Assembly (NCBI GenBank): GCA_027355725.1
Contig: DAIEHI010000122.1
Location: 1 to 32,159, forward strand
Reading direction: 5' to 3'
Source: Acidimicrobiaceae bacterium
Lineage (GTDB): Bacteria > Actinomycetota > Acidimicrobiia > Acidimicrobiales > RAAP-2
Length of the DNA: 32,159 nucleotides
The notes under the pieces are model-generated. The model ran no database searches, had not been told where the DNA came from, and saw nothing but the letters and a program-made list of their open reading frames with translations. Made by a program: the position numbers and the translations under genes. Below, piece after piece: positions 1 through 8,333 of the stretch (positions are counted from its first letter, which is position 1; every line of letters starts with the position of its first letter).

Positions 1-173
1 CGGGTGGCGCCTGGCTCGTCCATTATTCAATCGACGGCCAGCAGTTGACTGACTGGTGGTACTTCGTTGACGGCCGCTTCGTCTTCGACCTCGCCAGATC
101 AAACCCGTCCGCTGTCAGTCTCTACAAGGACTCGCCCGCTCAGTACATGCAGCAGACTGGATGCGGAGCTTGA
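1..173 (+). CDS. C-terminal end of an unrecognised protein (partial)
   Basis: An open frame enters from the left edge (first full codon at position 3) and stops at TGA 171-173, giving 56 residues that begin GGAWLVHYSIDG and end QQTGCGA. The codons favour G/C at the third position like the neighbouring genes, and the residue mix (alternating aromatic and polar residues such as DWWYFVDGRF) looks like a folded beta-rich domain, so I take it as a real gene end. The protein has a single cysteine two residues from its C-terminus. I do not recognise the family. The N-terminal part lies outside the window, so function, start and export signal cannot be judged. It converges on the thioesterase gene at 681-1145. 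Confidence 0.6.
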   Translation, partial: GGAWLVHYSIDGQQLTDWWYFVDGRFVFDLARSNPSAVSLYKDSPAQYMQQTGCGA

Positions 174-580
174 CTTCACTCGCCGTCTCATAATCTCGGG
201 TGAAGTGGGTTCCAACTGCCCCGCTTCATCGCAGTAGCAATCGCCCAAGACTCTGGGAGTGAATGAAGACCGCAGTTGAGCAAGAGTTGGCGTTCGAGAT
301 ATCCATTGCGCACGGGCTCCAAACGACCCAGTCCTCAAGACCTGCGGTGATTTCGCCAACGACCCACACGACGCATCGCAGATGCCCATTCACTGAGCAA
401 AGCGTGGCCCTCAACTCGGTCGCAGTCGCAACACGAACAGTGCAAGCGTCGCGTCGTCACTTGCGCCATCACCGGTGGTGTCACTCTCTCTGGGGATGTG
501 AAGTGCGTCGAGAGTGCGTCTCTCACCTCACCTAGAGGTCGACCAACTCAGAAACACGTTCGTGAAGCGAAGTGAACTAG

Positions 581-616
581 TCGTCGTTACGGAGTTCGAA
601 GATTCGAGAACGACGA
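581..616. repeat. Inverted repeat with 8-bp arms
   Basis: TCGTCGTT at 581-588 is the exact reverse complement of AACGACGA at 609-616, with a 20-base spacer. It lies downstream of the minus-strand thioesterase gene, so it may fold in the 3' end of the hut operon transcript. No T-run follows on either strand. Confidence 0.35.
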
Positions 617-634
617 AGTGCACATGGGCCGTCT

Positions 635-658
635 CGTCACTTAACCCACGAAGTGACG
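635..658 (-). terminator. Hairpin 3' of the hut operon, possible terminator
   Basis: CGTCACTT at 635-642 pairs perfectly with AAGTGACG at 651-658 around an 8-base loop. It starts 23 bases beyond the stop codon of the last gene of the minus-strand operon, the usual place for a terminator. A T-run is missing on the minus strand, so intrinsic termination would be weak; it could instead stabilise the 3' end. Confidence 0.3.
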
Positions 659-680
659 GATCAAAGACGCGGCGACGTCA

Positions 681-1145
681 TCATCCAAAACTCTCGGGCA
701 TCTGTATGGCGACCACGTGACCACGCACCGTCACCTCGCCATCGACATGAATGCTCGACACGACCGTGACCTTCCGCCCTCGGATTTCGTCCACTTGGCC
801 ACGAATCTCGATCGCAGGTCCGAGCGTGGTCGGCTTTAGGTACTTGACTTCAAGTGAGCCCGTGACGAATCTGAATGCGGGCAGCGTATCCATTTCGCGC
901 TGCTCGGCGCGATACATTGCCGCGGCGGCCGTACCAGTGCTGTGACAGTCGATGAGCGACGCAAGCAGGCCACCATAGACAATCCCCGGCACGGCGGTGT
1001 GAAAGGACTGTGGCGTGAAGAGTGTGAGGGACTCATCACCGTCCCAGAACGTCTTGATCCGATAGCCGTGCTCGTTGAGTCGACCGCACCCGTAACACTG
1101 GGCGAGGTGTTCTGGATAGAAGTCCTGAAAAGCTCTCATCCTCAT
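681..1145 (-). CDS. PaaI/THEM4-like hotdog-fold acyl-CoA thioesterase
   Basis: A 154-residue protein with the hallmarks of the PaaI-type hotdog thioesterases. It has an N-terminal CYGCG motif (residues 17-21) followed by LNEHG, as in many actinobacterial members. The active-site helix GIVYGGLLASLID spans residues 54-66. The usual HGG is YGG here, as in THEM4-like members, and Asp66 is the likely catalytic acid. Such enzymes hydrolyse acyl-CoA thioesters as homo-oligomers in the cytosol; the substrate cannot be read from sequence. The ATG at 1145 has GAGGGG a few bases upstream; the ATG two codons later is an alternative. It lies 53 bp after hutI on the same strand and is probably the last gene of the hut operon, although histidine breakdown needs no thioesterase. 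It may act in general acyl-CoA housekeeping. Confidence 0.8.
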   Translation of the reverse strand: MRMRAFQDFYPEHLAQCYGCGRLNEHGYRIKTFWDGDESLTLFTPQSFHTAVPGIVYGGLLASLIDCHSTGTAAAAMYRAEQREMDTLPAFRFVTGSLEVKYLKPTTLGPAIEIRGQVDEIRGRKVTVVSSIHVDGEVTVRGHVVAIQMPESFG

Positions 1146-1198
1146 TCACCCCTCAACGATGCCGAGCCGACCTCGCGTCCACTCGATCTTGACGCGCA

Positions 1199-2362
1199 TC
1201 ATCGCTCACCTCGATACGTACGCGCAACCACCCTCGAACCCGGACGGTAGGCCAAATGCGCCACCCGAGGCGCGTCGAGGACGCAGAAGTCAGCGCGCGC
1301 GCCCACGCCAAGGTGACCGACGTCACTCCTTCGAAGCGCCGTCGCACCTCCGCGAGTCGACGCCCACAGCGCCTCATCGACGCTCATGCCCATCTCTCGA
1401 ACACCGAGTGCGATGACGAACGCCATGCTCGTCACGTACGAGGTCCCGGGATTGCAGTCGGTGGCGAGCGCCACGCACACTCCCGCGTCGAGGAATCGAC
1501 GCGCCGATGGATATGGCGATCGTGTCGAGAACTCCGCACCGGGCAAGAGCGTCGCCACCGTCGAGGACGAGCCGAGCGCCTCGAGGTCCTCGTTGGTGAC
1601 ATGCGTGCAGTGATCGACACTGGCGCAGTCCATCTCGATCGCGAGCGAAATGGCACCGATGTCAGCGAGCTGGTTCGCGTGCAGTCGAAGTCCCAATCCT
1701 TTTTTTCGTGCGCTCGCGAGGATGACTCTGGCCTCGTCGACGTCAAACGCCCCGCGGTCACAGAACACGTCGGCCCACCTGGCTCGGGGCGCGCATGCGT
1801 CGAGCATCGCGCCTGCAACGAGCGCCACGTAGCCGTCACGGTCATCACGGAACTCTTCGGGTACGACGTGGGCACCGAGATAGGTCACCTCCTCGCTCAA
1901 TTCACTTGCTAACTCGACCAGGCGTTCTTCACCGCTCAGCGTCAGTTCATAGCCAGACTTCACCTCGAATGTCGTGACGCCGCCCGCACCAAGATCGTGC
2001 ACTCGCTTGAGACTCTGGTCGCGCAGCGTTGCACGGTCTGTGGATCTCGTCGCGGCGACCGTTCGAGCGATACCTCCGCCGTCGTACGCCACTCCGGCCA
2101 TGCGGGCCTCGAACTCGTCGGAACGCTCACCGGCGAAGATCACGTGCGTATGGGAATCCACAAACCCCGGGATCACAGCGGCACCCTCAACGTCAATGGA
2201 CTCATCGGCGGCCGGTGCGTCGCGGTCGTAGCCACTCCACAGCACACGCGCCTCGTCAACGATAAGGGCTGCGTCCTTGATCCGACCAACGTTCGATCCA
2301 TCGCCCACGCTCGGATCATTCGTGATCAACTCACCGATGTGACGGATGACGTGAGTGCTCAC
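1199..2362 (-). CDS. hutI: Imidazolonepropionase
   Basis: A 387-residue amidohydrolase that opens the ring of 4-imidazolone-5-propionate to give N-formimidoyl-L-glutamate, the third step of histidine breakdown. The metal-binding HTH lies at residues 71-73 inside [15 protein letters not shown]. It is followed by HANQ (His228), DHCTH (His251) and ATDCNPGTS (Asp302), the order and spacing expected for HutI. Length is normal (about 400 residues). The start is a GTG whose first bases overlap the hutU stop (GTGA, 4-bp overlap), so translation is coupled. The start has no independent Shine-Dalgarno need, which fits re-initiation. All key residues are present, and I see no sign of decay. Confidence 0.95.
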   Translation of the reverse strand: MSTHVIRHIGELITNDPSVGDGSNVGRIKDAALIVDEARVLWSGYDRDAPAADESIDVEGAAVIPGFVDSHTHVIFAGERSDEFEARMAGVAYDGGGIARTVAATRSTDRATLRDQSLKRVHDLGAGGVTTFEVKSGYELTLSGEERLVELASELSEEVTYLGAHVVPEEFRDDRDGYVALVAGAMLDACAPRARWADVFCDRGAFDVDEARVILASARKKGLGLRLHANQLADIGAISLAIEMDCASVDHCTHVTNEDLEALGSSSTVATLLPGAEFSTRSPYPSARRFLDAGVCVALATDCNPGTSYVTSMAFVIALGVREMGMSVDEALWASTRGGATALRRSDVGHLGVGARADFCVLDAPRVAHLAYRPGSRVVARTYRGER

Positions 2363-4020
2363 GCCCCGCCTTCGCGCATTGGTATGCGCACGCCGCGCTC
2401 AGCGGCGGTCTCCTCGGCGATCTCATAACCAGCGTCCACGTGACGGATCACCCCCATGCCCGGATCGTTGCGCAGCACTCGTGCGAGCTTTTGTGCGGCG
2501 AGCGGCGTGCCGTCCGCCACGCAGACCTGGCCCGCGTGGATGGAACGCCCAATGCCGACCCCGCCACCGTGATGGATTGAGACCCACGTCGCCCCCGATG
2601 AGGTGTTGAGCATCGCGTTGAGAAGCGGCCAGTCCGCAATGGCGTCAGAACCGTCGAGCATCGACTCCGTCTCACGGTAGGGCGAGGCCACCGATCCGCT
2701 GTCGAGGTGATCACGACCAATGACGATGGGCGCCGAAACCTCGCCGTTCGCGACGAGTTCGTTAAAGGCCAGACCTGCCCGGTCACGTTCGCCGTACCCG
2801 AGCCAGCAGATGCGCGCGGGCAGGCCTTGGAACGCAACACGCTCCTGGGCTTTGGTGATCCAGCGATGGAGCGGCTCGTTGTCGGGAAAGAGCTCGAGGA
2901 CCGCCCGGTCGGTGCGTGCGATGTCGCGGGGATCCCCTGACAACGCCGCCCAACGAAACGGACCCTTACCCTCACAAAAGAGCGGGCGGATGTACGCGGG
3001 CACGAAACCTGGGAACGCGAACGCACGACCGTAGCCGCCGAGGGCGGCTTCACCACGAATGGAGTTGCCATAGTCGAAGACCTCCGCGCCCTGGTCCATG
3101 AAACCGACCATCGCCTCCACCTGCTTGGCCATTGACTGGCGCGCCCGATCGGTGAACTCGTCGGGCTTCTTATCTGCGTAATCGTGCCAGTCTCCGAGTT
3201 CAATGCCTTCGGGCAGGTAACTGAGCGGATCGTGCGCCGAGGTCTGGTCGGTGACGATGTCGACCTCCACCCCTCGACGAAGCAGTTCGGCGAAGATCGT
3301 CGCGGCGTTGGCGAGTAGCCCGACGCTCAGCGCGCGCCGCTCCTTCTTCGCGTCGAGCACCTTCTTGATCGCTTCATCGAGGTCGCTCGTCCACTCGTCG
3401 AGGTAACGGTGGTCAACGCGGCGCTGCAACCGCGTCGGGTCGACGTCCACGCACAGACAGACACCGTCGTTCATGGTCACGGCAAGTGGCTGGGCGCCAC
3501 CCATGCCACCCGCGCCACCCGTCAGGGTCAGCGTCCCGGCGAGCGTGCCACCAAAACGCTTCTGGGCGACTGCCGCAAAGGTCTCGTAAGTGCCCTGGAG
3601 GATCCCTTGGGTACCGATGTAGATCCACGAACCGGCGGTCATCTGACCGTACATCGTCAGGCCCAACGCCTCGAGCCGACGAAATTCTGGCCAGTTCGCC
3701 CAATCACCCACCAGGTTTGAATTGGCGATGAGCACTCTCGGCGCCCATTCATGGGTCTGGAAGACCCCAACAGGACGCCCCGACTGCACCAGCATGGTCT
3801 CGTCGGCCTTCAGGGTTCTGAGCGTGCGAACGATCGCGTCAAAGCTTGCCCAGTCGCGTGCCGCGCGTCCGGTGCCGCCGTAGACAACCAGGTCATCGGG
3901 TCGTTCAGCGACCTCGGGGTCGAGATTGTTCTGCAGCATCCGAAGCGCCGCCTCCTGGGGCCAGCCGAGCGTCGACAATGTCGAACCGCGATCCGCTCGA
4001 ACTGGGCGTGCACCTTGCAT
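2359..4020 (-). CDS. hutU: Urocanate hydratase (urocanase)
   Basis: A 553-residue cytosolic enzyme that uses tightly bound NAD+ as an electrophile to hydrate urocanate to 4-imidazolone-5-propionate. The full urocanase signature [10 protein letters not shown] is present with its essential cysteine at residue 405. The glycine-rich NAD-binding stretch [10 protein letters not shown] and the [15 protein letters not shown] block are also present. Length matches the family (about 550). The ATG at 4020 is preceded by AAGGAG at a good distance and lies 12 bp after the hutH stop. It overlaps hutI by 4 bp downstream. The gene is intact and typical. Confidence 0.97.
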   Translation of the reverse strand: MQGARPVRADRGSTLSTLGWPQEAALRMLQNNLDPEVAERPDDLVVYGGTGRAARDWASFDAIVRTLRTLKADETMLVQSGRPVGVFQTHEWAPRVLIANSNLVGDWANWPEFRRLEALGLTMYGQMTAGSWIYIGTQGILQGTYETFAAVAQKRFGGTLAGTLTLTGGAGGMGGAQPLAVTMNDGVCLCVDVDPTRLQRRVDHRYLDEWTSDLDEAIKKVLDAKKERRALSVGLLANAATIFAELLRRGVEVDIVTDQTSAHDPLSYLPEGIELGDWHDYADKKPDEFTDRARQSMAKQVEAMVGFMDQGAEVFDYGNSIRGEAALGGYGRAFAFPGFVPAYIRPLFCEGKGPFRWAALSGDPRDIARTDRAVLELFPDNEPLHRWITKAQERVAFQGLPARICWLGYGERDRAGLAFNELVANGEVSAPIVIGRDHLDSGSVASPYRETESMLDGSDAIADWPLLNAMLNTSSGATWVSIHHGGGVGIGRSIHAGQVCVADGTPLAAQKLARVLRNDPGMGVIRHVDAGYEIAEETAAERGVRIPMREGGA

Positions 4021-4032
4021 GAGTTTCTCCTT

Positions 4033-5562
4033 CTAGACCAACGTCACGAATTGACGGGCGATGTCGAGCAGTTCACCACTGCGCACGAGTTCACCGATGC
4101 CCGCAATTTCTGGCGAGAGCCACCGGTCATGACCCGGCCCACCGCTCACGTCATTGATGCGATGCACTAGTGCGTCGGTGACCGGCGATCCAACGAGAGG
4201 TGCACGCATTGCGAGCGCCCGAGCGCTCGCCATCAGCTCAATCGCGAGCACGTCACGCCCGGCCTCGAGTGCTCGTCGCAACTTGCGAGCTGCGTGCCAG
4301 CCCATTGATACGTGGTCTTCTTGCATGCCCGATGAGGGGATCGAATCGACACTCGCTGGTGATGCCAGACGCTTCATCTCTGAGACCAGGGCGGCCTGTG
4401 AGTACTGGGCAATCATGAGACCCGAGTCGACCCCCGCTTCGTGAGCGAGAAAGGGTGCCAGTCCAAAGGACCGATCGACATCGAGTAGCCGGTCCGTACG
4501 TCGCTCGGCCATCGAGGCCACGTCGGCGAGCGCAATCGCGAGAAAATCGAGTACGTAGCCCACGGGTGCTCCGTGGAAATTCCCGTTCGACACGAGCGAC
4601 CCGTCGGCTAATACCGACGGATTATCGATGGCTGAGGCCAATTCGATGTCGGCGACGCGCGTAGCGTGCGCCAACGTGTCGCGCGCCGCGCCATGCACTT
4701 GGGGTGCACAACGCAACGAGTAGGCGTCTTGCACTTGACTGACGTCATCGAGGTGCGAGCTCACAATTGGCGAATTCGCTAGCAGCGTCATGAGGTTCGC
4801 GGCACTCGCGCGTTGTCCCGGGTGCGGACGTAGCGCGTGGATCTCGTCGACGAAGACTCGGTCGGTACCTCGAAGCGCCTGGATTGAGAGTGCAGCCGCC
4901 ATGTCCGCGAGCTCGAGCAGGTCATGAATATCCGCGATGGCGAGGATCAACTGACCGAGCATGCCGTCAGTGCCGTTGATGAGAGCGAGGCCCTCCTTCT
5001 CTGCGAGCACCACTGGTGGGAGTCCCGCCTCGGCGAGCGCTTCGTTCGCGGGTCGACGTTCACCGTTGGCGTCGCGCACAGTTCCTTCGCCCATCAGCGC
5101 GAGTGCCACGTGCGCGAGGGGTGCCAAGTCGCCCGAACAACCGAGCGAACCGTATTCGTGCACGACCGGGGTGATACCGGCGTTCAAGAGCGCCGCGTAC
5201 GCGAGCGCCGTTGAAGCGCGCACCCCTGAGACGCCACTGCAGAGATTGCTCAAACGTGAGAGCATCATCGCGCGTACGACTTCCACTTCGACCTCGCCGC
5301 CGACACCCGCCGCGTGCGAACGGATGAGCGATCGCTGCAACTCTCGACGTTGGTCGGGTGAGATGAACGTCGTTGCCAGCGATCCGAATCCGGTCGACAA
5401 GCCATAGACGGGGGTACCACTCGCCACCAGTGCGTCAATCGCGCCCCGTTGTCGTTCGAGACGTTCGAGCACGGCGTCATCGAGGACGACCGGCTCGAAC
5501 CCACGCGCCACCGCAATCAATGCATCGCGCCCGAGGGGTCGGATCCCCATCACTACCGTCAT
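4033..5562 (-). CDS. hutH: Histidine ammonia-lyase
   Basis: A 509-residue lyase that removes ammonia from L-histidine to give trans-urocanate, the committing step. The MIO prosthetic group forms by cyclisation of a tripeptide in GSLGCSGDLAPLAH; here it is Cys142-Ser143-Gly144 rather than the commoner Ala-Ser-Gly, a variant I recall from actinobacterial enzymes. Tyr53 in VYGLSTGFG is the conserved active-site tyrosine. I chose the ATG at 5562 because GGAGGAG lies six bases upstream; an in-frame GTG at 5577 would sit before that site and inside hutG. The TAA of hutG and this ATG share one base (TAATG), so translation is coupled. Confidence 0.95.
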   Translation of the reverse strand: MTVVMGIRPLGRDALIAVARGFEPVVLDDAVLERLERQRGAIDALVASGTPVYGLSTGFGSLATTFISPDQRRELQRSLIRSHAAGVGGEVEVEVVRAMMLSRLSNLCSGVSGVRASTALAYAALLNAGITPVVHEYGSLGCSGDLAPLAHVALALMGEGTVRDANGERRPANEALAEAGLPPVVLAEKEGLALINGTDGMLGQLILAIADIHDLLELADMAAALSIQALRGTDRVFVDEIHALRPHPGQRASAANLMTLLANSPIVSSHLDDVSQVQDAYSLRCAPQVHGAARDTLAHATRVADIELASAIDNPSVLADGSLVSNGNFHGAPVGYVLDFLAIALADVASMAERRTDRLLDVDRSFGLAPFLAHEAGVDSGLMIAQYSQAALVSEMKRLASPASVDSIPSSGMQEDHVSMGWHAARKLRRALEAGRDVLAIELMASARALAMRAPLVGSPVTDALVHRINDVSGGPGHDRWLSPEIAGIGELVRSGELLDIARQFVTLV

Positions 5563-6476
5563 TATTTTCTCCTCCACACGCCCGCGAGGGCTTCGAGCAC
5601 GAGCAGTGCGGCTAAGCGGACCGTTCGCTGATCCTCACTATCACGCTCAACATCGATTTCAGTCAGGTCAAGGGCTGCGACGCGCGCGTCACTAGCGACG
5701 CGACGCACGAAACGGCGCATCTCGTCCGCACTGAGCCCACCCGGCGCTGCCGCTGGGCACCCGGGGACGACGGAACGATCGGCGGCGTCCATGTCGATGT
5801 CGACGTAGACCTTGCGACCGCCAGCACCGGCGATTTCGAGCGCACGTTCTACGACGCCTTCAAGCGCTTCAAAACGCAACGTGTCGCGCGGGATCACCGT
5901 TATCCCGGCGTCGCGTGCGCGCTTCGCATACGACGACGAATTGGAAAAATCGGCCAGACCCACTTGCACCACATTCGCGCCCGGGAGTCCCGCTTCGAGG
6001 AGTTGTCGCACTGGCGAGCCATTCGAGACACCGTCTCGAAGATCGAGGTGCGCGTCGAGTGTTATGAGTCCCCACTGAGACAAGTCCGTCGACGCCAGGG
6101 CGCTCAGTGCGTGCCACGTCGCCGCATTGTCGCCGCCCAGCACGACACAGAGTTCGATACTCGCGTCAAGAGAATCAACGATCGCCCCTAGGCGTTCTCG
6201 CACCGTCTCAGCATCGGGTTCTGGCACATCTCCGTAGTCAATGAGCGCCATGACCTCGCATAGATCTACCTCATCGGAGTAGGACCAGGTCGAGAATCGC
6301 TCCAGCGCCCTGCGAATGGCCACCGGCGAACTCGTCGCCGATCGAGGCGTCACGGATGTTGCGAAGGTCGATAACCCGACGAGCGCGACATTCACGCGCT
6401 CACTGCGTGGTGAAGTGGTGAGCAGTGACGAAGCCGAAGGCCATTTTGGATCGGTCACGTTCGCCACGTAGCCCAT
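5562..6476 (-). CDS. hutG: Arginase-family formimidoylglutamase
   Basis: A 304-residue ureohydrolase-fold protein. By its place in the hut operon it should split N-formimidoyl-L-glutamate into L-glutamate and formamide. Binuclear manganese-site motifs are visible: DAHLD (Asp141, His143, Asp145) and DIDMDAAD (Asp226, Asp228). The first metal motif, normally GGDH in arginase-type enzymes, reads GGDN (Asn117), so one histidine ligand is replaced. The rest of the fold (IDYGDVP, GSPVR, VPGCPA, ALDLTEID) is complete, which argues for an active variant and not a dead enzyme. The ATG at 6476 lacks a clear Shine-Dalgarno sequence. It is 56 bp after the amidase gene. The hutG name rests on context as much as on sequence; agmatinase-like activity is the main alternative. 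Confidence 0.85.
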   Translation of the reverse strand: MGYVANVTDPKWPSASSLLTTSPRSERVNVALVGLSTFATSVTPRSATSSPVAIRRALERFSTWSYSDEVDLCEVMALIDYGDVPEPDAETVRERLGAIVDSLDASIELCVVLGGDNAATWHALSALASTDLSQWGLITLDAHLDLRDGVSNGSPVRQLLEAGLPGANVVQVGLADFSNSSSYAKRARDAGITVIPRDTLRFEALEGVVERALEIAGAGGRKVYVDIDMDAADRSVVPGCPAAAPGGLSADEMRRFVRRVASDARVAALDLTEIDVERDSEDQRTVRLAALLVLEALAGVWRRK

Positions 6477-6532
6477 GCTACGCAGGTGTCACACGTACTC
6501 TCGTTGTCGAAGTGGCGTTCGAGCGAATAGCC

Positions 6533-7996
6533 TCAGCCCCGAGAAGGTGGGCTCCACGACGGTGGTGGCAGCGGGTTGGACTCGCTGATGAGGTGCTCGA
6601 ACATGCTGGCCGCATCGATGATCGTCCATTCACAGTCGGGCCGGGCGATGACGGCCAAGCCAACGGGGAGACCCTGCACCAGACCAAGCGGCAGGCTCAT
6701 GATCGGCCATCCGGCGATGGCGGGAGCCATCGTTGCCACGCTGGCGGGCCCCGGGTGTCCGCCCACCGCAAGGTCGCTCTTCCAACTCGGTCCATACGAG
6801 GGGGCGATCAAGACGTCAGCGCCATCCAGTCCTGGAGTCAAGCAAGTCTCGACAGCCCACTTCAGATTTCGCGCACGACTCTGTTGATACGCATCACCAG
6901 CGCGACCGCCGGTCCCCATTGCCTTAAGGAAGAGGTCGTGTCCGAAGAACCTCTGCTCGATGTCGCGGTGTTCATCCTCGTAGGCAATCACGTCAGCGAG
7001 CGAGGTAACGCCGTCGCCTGGTCGGTCCTTCAAGTATGAGGTGAGGTCATCGAACAGCTCGGCCAAGAGGACGGCCTCTTCGTCCGCAGACTCTTCGTCG
7101 CCGGGCAGTGCCACGTCACGTTCCAGCATCGTGGCACCGGTGGCCCGCAGTCGCGCAACGAAGTCGTCGAAGAGTTGATCCGTCTCGGGATTGCCAGTAC
7201 GCCAATTGTTCGCGACCGCGATCCTCGGTGTCAAAGGAGCGGGCTGCGGACTCGCGCCGAGCACGCTGTAGAGCAACGCGACGTCCCGCACGCTTCGCGC
7301 CATCGGGCCGGGACTGTCCTGGCTGGCACTGATGGGTACCACGTAGTTCGCGGGCACGTTACCAACGGTGGGCTTAAGACCAACGACCCCGTTGACTGAA
7401 GCGGGGCAAACAATGGAACCGTCGGTCTCGGTACCGACGGCGAGCGGTGCGAGACCAGCCGCCACTGCGGCCCCTGAACCGGACGACGAGCCACCCGCCG
7501 AGCGGTCCAGGGCCCAGGGATTTCCAACGAGTCCGCCACTCGAGGAGTACCCGCTCGTCGAGCGCACTGAACGGATATTGGCCCACTGGCTCAGATTCGT
7601 ACTCGCCATGACTATGGCCCCAGCTTCTCTAAGTCGGGTCACGAGTGGCGCGTCACGAGAGGCGCGACCGCGCAGTGCGGTCGATCCCGCGAGTCCTGGA
7701 AGTCCAATGGCCTCGATGTTGTCCTTGATCACAATCGGTATGCCGTGCAGCGCACCGCGCACTTCGCCGCGTGCGCGCTCAGCGTCACGTTGCTCGGCCA
7801 CCACCAAGACGTCCTCACTCAACGCCGCGACGGCGTTCAAGGACGTGGCGCTCGAAGGCGCATCAATCGCTTCGATCCGGGTGAGCAGGGTCTGGACGAG
7901 TTCGCGTGAACTGAGTACACCTTCTTCTAGACGCCTAAGCATCTCGGTAGCTGGCAGGTACGCCAAGGACTCGCTTGGCTCGTGTGGATCGCGCAT
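6533..7996 (-). CDS. Amidase-signature family hydrolase
   Basis: A 487-residue amidase-signature enzyme with the complete Ser-cisSer-Lys triad: Lys91 in IPIVIKDN, the cis-serine near Ser170 in GGSSSGSG, and the nucleophile Ser194 in TETDGSIVCPAS, 24 residues on as usual. Family members cut many different amides, so the substrate is open. It is not GatA, since no gatB or gatC is nearby. It precedes hutG by 56 bp on the same strand and is probably the first gene of the hut operon, which suggests action on a histidine-derived amide or on formamide. That is inference. I chose the ATG at 7996 because homologues begin close to this point and because TATCAT ends exactly six bases upstream, suggesting a leaderless mRNA. 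Upstream in-frame starts (8071, 8113) would add sequence without family character. Confidence 0.85.
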   Translation of the reverse strand: MRDPHEPSESLAYLPATEMLRRLEEGVLSSRELVQTLLTRIEAIDAPSSATSLNAVAALSEDVLVVAEQRDAERARGEVRGALHGIPIVIKDNIEAIGLPGLAGSTALRGRASRDAPLVTRLREAGAIVMASTNLSQWANIRSVRSTSGYSSSGGLVGNPWALDRSAGGSSSGSGAAVAAGLAPLAVGTETDGSIVCPASVNGVVGLKPTVGNVPANYVVPISASQDSPGPMARSVRDVALLYSVLGASPQPAPLTPRIAVANNWRTGNPETDQLFDDFVARLRATGATMLERDVALPGDEESADEEAVLLAELFDDLTSYLKDRPGDGVTSLADVIAYEDEHRDIEQRFFGHDLFLKAMGTGGRAGDAYQQSRARNLKWAVETCLTPGLDGADVLIAPSYGPSWKSDLAVGGHPGPASVATMAPAIAGWPIMSLPLGLVQGLPVGLAVIARPDCEWTIIDAASMFEHLISESNPLPPPSWSPPSRG

Positions 7997-8002
7997 TTTC
8001 CA

Positions 8003-8008
8003 ATGATA
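8003..8008 (-). promoter_or_regulatory. -10 element, leaderless start of amidase-hut operon
   Basis: On the minus strand TATCAT is followed by exactly six bases and then the ATG at 7996. With the usual 6-7 base gap between the -10 element and the transcription start, the mRNA would begin at or next to the A of ATG. No Shine-Dalgarno sequence and no clear -35 are seen. Confidence 0.5.
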
Positions 8009-8143
8009 TGTGGCACCCTTTCTCGCCAGTATGAGATTGCCTCTGCTACTTGATGGGGACATATCTGTCATGTGTGAACCAGCAGTACGGGTGAGACCGA
8101 CCCTGCGCGCCACGGCGCACGATCGTGTTCAAGACACTTCGTT

Positions 8144-8162
8144 TTCGCACGTTGACTCGAGA
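8144..8162 (+). repeat. 19-base direct repeat, copy 1 (upstream)
   Basis: TTCGCACGTTGACTCGAGA lies 171 bases before the DapB-like start codon. It matches 8674-8692 in 18 of 19 positions (C/G difference in the middle). It may be a regulator-binding site. Confidence 0.35.
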
Positions 8163-8333
8163 TGGGCCTCGACCGTGCAAAGGCAGTACGTACGGCCTTG
8201 TGGAGCTCATTGACAGGGTTTTCACAGATGAATCACAGTCGACAGTAAGACATCGCGGCGATTCCGTGAGCACCCATCGGTAGCCTTTGAAGGTCTCAAA
8301 CCAACCTACGAACCGATTGCAGGGGTCTCTACT

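Larger units (their letters stand above)
174..680. other. Long convergent intergenic region, no convincing gene
   Basis: About 500 bp between the partial gene and the end of the thioesterase gene. Short open frames exist on both strands, but they are rich in Arg, Ser and His, lack ribosome binding sites and resemble no family. Base composition is less G/C-biased than the neighbours. Two perfect inverted repeats are visible near the right end: an 8-bp pair at 581-588/609-616 and an 8-bp hairpin at 635-658. They could end transcripts of the minus-strand operon, although neither is followed by a T-run. The region may be decayed coding sequence or may hold an untranslated RNA; the sequence does not decide. 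Confidence 0.5.
7997..8333. other. Divergent intergenic region between amidase and DapB-like genes
   Basis: About 340 bp with no convincing gene. It holds the predicted -10 of the minus-strand hut operon (8003-8008) at its left edge and a Shine-Dalgarno-like AGGGG before the plus-strand DapB-like gene at its right edge. It also contains one copy of a 19-base element (8144-8162) that recurs with one mismatch inside the DapB-like gene. Confidence 0.5.

Noticed and set aside
263..535. 90-residue open frame in the left gap
   Set aside because: No ribosome site, atypical composition and no family resemblance.
5562..5577. GTG at 5577 as the hutH start
   Set aside because: It precedes the strong GGAGGAG site that serves the ATG at 5562 and would add five residues not aligned with the family; residue numbering from 5562 matches known HutH.
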